From: Frankiaceae bacterium
GTDB lineage: Bacteria; Actinomycetota; Actinomycetes; JADGOU01
Length of the DNA: 7,606 nucleotides
Assembly (NCBI GenBank): GCA_017882835.1
Contig: JADGOU010000134.1
Span: forward strand, 1 to 7,606
Reading direction: 5' to 3'
Each line of letters starts with the position of its first letter. The stretch's first letter is position 1. Below the pieces are notes generated by a model. The model saw nothing but the letters and a program-made list of their open reading frames with translations, made no database searches and was not told the origin of the DNA. This document shows positions 6,404-7,606 of the stretch, piece after piece. The translations under genes were made by a program, and so were the position numbers.

Positions 6404-6772
6404 ATGGCGGACGGTATGGCGAGTGAGCGGGCGCGGCGGCCGGCGCGGACCGGGGTCGCCGGCACGCTGATCGCCGGCACGCTGATCGCCGGCACGCTGA
6501 TCGCCGGCACCGCGTGTGGAGCCGGCCGCACGGACATCGTCGTGGTGCTCAAACCGGACGCCACCTCCGCGGACGCCGACCGGATTCGGGCTAGCTGCGA
6601 TGGCCTGCCGCACGTCCGGGCGGCGGCGCCCGACACCACTGCGACCGCCACCGCCAAGCGCTACCCGGTCCGGTTCAGCGTCATCGGCGGCAGCGCCGAG
6701 GACAAGAACCGGCTCTACCAGTGCCTCACCCGCGATCCAGCGGTGACCGGGGCCAGCGAGACGGAGTCCTGA
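6404..6772 (+). CDS. Small exported protein of unknown function, possible lipoprotein
   Basis: This 122-residue protein is not one I recognise. It starts with a positively charged segment (ERARRPAR, residues 8-15), then a hydrophobic core at 16-37 built from Ala-Gly-Thr-Leu-Ile repeats. Cys38 follows and could be a lipid-attachment site, although the box GTAC lacks the usual Leu at -3. The mature part is about 80 residues: a strand (DIVVVLKPDAT, 44-54), a helix (SADADRIRASCDGL), a strand region near HVRAA, another strand (YPVRFSVIGG, 87-96) and a helix with Cys107. This beta-alpha-beta pattern recalls ferredoxin-like or FtsX-extracellular-type domains. Cys65 and Cys107 could form a disulfide outside the cell. 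The ATG at 6404 has GGAGGT only 3 nt upstream; a second in-frame ATG at 6416 is possible but has the site 15 nt away. It diverges from the bPH2 pair and converges on fdhD with one base between stops. Confidence 0.7.
   Translation: MADGMASERARRPARTGVAGTLIAGTLIAGTLIAGTACGAGRTDIVVVLKPDATSADADRIRASCDGLPHVRAAAPDTTATATAKRYPVRFSVIGGSAEDKNRLYQCLTRDPAVTGASETES
6458..6511 (+). repeat. 15-bp tandem repeat in the signal-peptide core
   Basis: Three perfect copies of GCCGGCACGCTGATC (6458-6472, 6473-6487, 6488-6502) are followed by a partial fourth copy (GCCGGCACC, 6503-6511). They are in frame and encode Ala-Gly-Thr-Leu-Ile three times and then Ala-Gly-Thr, which makes up nearly the whole hydrophobic region of the exported protein. 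A gain or loss of one unit would change the core by five residues and keep the frame. Confidence 0.95.
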
Positions 6773-6773
6773 G

Positions 6774-7595
6774 TCAAAGTCCGAGTCGGTGCGCGCCGGT
6801 GTAGACGTTCATCGTGATGCCACGCAGGAAGCCGACCAGCGTCATCCCCGCCTCCGCAGCCAAGTCGACGGCCAGGCTGGACGGCGCGGAGACGGCCGCC
6901 AGCGCCGGTACGCCGGCCATCAACGCCTTCTGCGTGAGCTCGAACGAGGCCCGGCCGCTGGCGAGCAGCACCGTGCCGCGTAGCGGCACGCGGCCCTCGC
7001 GCAGCGCCCAGCCGATCACCTTGTCGAAGGCGTTGTGCCGGCCGATGTCTTCGCGCAGGCAGAGCAGCCGCCCAGCGGCATCGAACAGCCCCGCCGCGTG
7101 CAGGCCGCCGGTGCGCTCGAACACCCGCTGCGCCGACCGCAGCGAGTCCGGCAGTCCGGCCAGCATCGCGGAGTCCAGCCGCACGGGGTCGTCGCGGACC
7201 TCCCAGGCGGCGGTCGTGCGAACCGCGTCCAGGCTCGCCTTGCCGCAGACCCCGCACGACGACGTGGTGTAGAACCGCCGCTGTGCCCCGGCTGGTACGG
7301 CGGCACCGGGGCCGAGCTCGACGTCGAGCAGGTTGTAGGTGTTGACGCCCTCGTCAATGGAGCCGGCGCAGTAGCGCATCGCCCGCAGGTCGTCCGCCGA
7401 CCGCAGCACGCCCTCGGTCAGCAGGAAGCCGGCGGTCAGGTCGAAGTCGTCACCCGGCGTGCGCATCGTCACGGCCAGGGACTCGCCCGCCACCCGGATC
7501 TCCAGCGGCTCCTCGACCACCAGGGTGTCCGGTCGCGCGACGGTCCGCGCGCCGTCCAACCGCAGCACTTGCCGGCGCGTGGTCACCCGTCCCAT
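6774..7595 (-). CDS. fdhD: Formate dehydrogenase accessory sulfurtransferase FdhD
   Basis: FdhD carries sulfur from the IscS cysteine desulfurase to the molybdenum/tungsten bis-MGD cofactor, which formate dehydrogenase needs for activity; it acts in the cytoplasm. The 273-residue length is normal for the family. The conserved active-site loop is present as SSCGVCGK, with Cys114 and Cys117 corresponding to the pair in Escherichia coli FdhD. Other family hallmarks are EEPLEIRV near the N-terminus, TPGDDFDLTAGFLLTEG at 46-62, EDIGRHNAFDKVIGWAL, SGRASFELTQKAL, the SAPSSLAVDLA segment and a terminal GFLRG..MNVYTG. The ATG at 7595 is the likely start, but only 11 bases remain before the window edge and no clear ribosome site is seen, so the GTG three codons downstream is an alternative. 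No formate dehydrogenase or molybdenum-cofactor gene is in the window; one may lie beyond the right edge. The stop faces that of the small exported protein. Confidence 0.95.
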   Translation of the reverse strand: MGRVTTRRQVLRLDGARTVARPDTLVVEEPLEIRVAGESLAVTMRTPGDDFDLTAGFLLTEGVLRSADDLRAMRYCAGSIDEGVNTYNLLDVELGPGAAVPAGAQRRFYTTSSCGVCGKASLDAVRTTAAWEVRDDPVRLDSAMLAGLPDSLRSAQRVFERTGGLHAAGLFDAAGRLLCLREDIGRHNAFDKVIGWALREGRVPLRGTVLLASGRASFELTQKALMAGVPALAAVSAPSSLAVDLAAEAGMTLVGFLRGITMNVYTGAHRLGL

Positions 7596-7606
7596 GACCG
7601 AGCATT

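Noticed and set aside
4496..6613. A 705-codon minus-strand frame that would fuse both PH genes
   Set aside because: The segment above 5839 is the wrong frame for the clear YdbS-like protein, whose stop overlaps the YdbT-like start in GTGA.

Overview
The window is very GC-rich. It has strong G/C bias at third codon positions, many GTG starts, a probable leaderless promoter and long spurious open frames on the opposite strands. All of this points to a high-GC actinomycete chromosome. I cannot name the genus from sequence alone.

Layout. (1) Positions 1-855 are decayed DNA. A minus-strand fragment resembles the C-terminal part of the actinobacterial toprim/primase-type proteins carried by plasmids and integrative elements; it is broken by an in-frame TAG and a frameshift. 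It meets, at about 490, an unrelated plus-strand gene fragment that has lost its 5' end. (2) 856-2764 (minus) holds a zinc-dependent, NAD-type medium-chain alcohol dehydrogenase followed by a two-module VOC/glyoxalase-fold protein. (3) 2840-4486 (plus) holds a sirtuin-type NAD-dependent deacylase with a repetitive N-terminus, then a lone ABC ATPase. (4) 4496-6321 (minus) is a translationally coupled pair of bacterial PH-domain (bPH2) membrane proteins of the YdbS/YdbT type. (5) 6404-6772 (plus) is a small unrecognised exported protein whose signal-peptide core is built from a 15-bp tandem repeat. (6) 6774-7595 (minus) is fdhD, the sulfurtransferase needed to activate molybdenum/tungsten formate dehydrogenases; the dehydrogenase is not in the window.

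How the parts relate. The adh and sirtuin genes diverge from a 75-bp gap with two candidate -10 boxes that overlap on opposite strands, next to an imperfect inverted repeat, so they may be co-regulated. Both use NAD, but a functional link is inference. The ABC ATPase and the PH pair converge with a 9-bp gap, and the small exported protein and fdhD converge with one base between their stops. Apart from the damaged left end, the genes are intact housekeeping or accessory types. I do not see a new multi-gene defence or mobile system. The most unusual features are the two in-frame tandem repeats at protein N-termini and the shared adh/sirtuin promoter.
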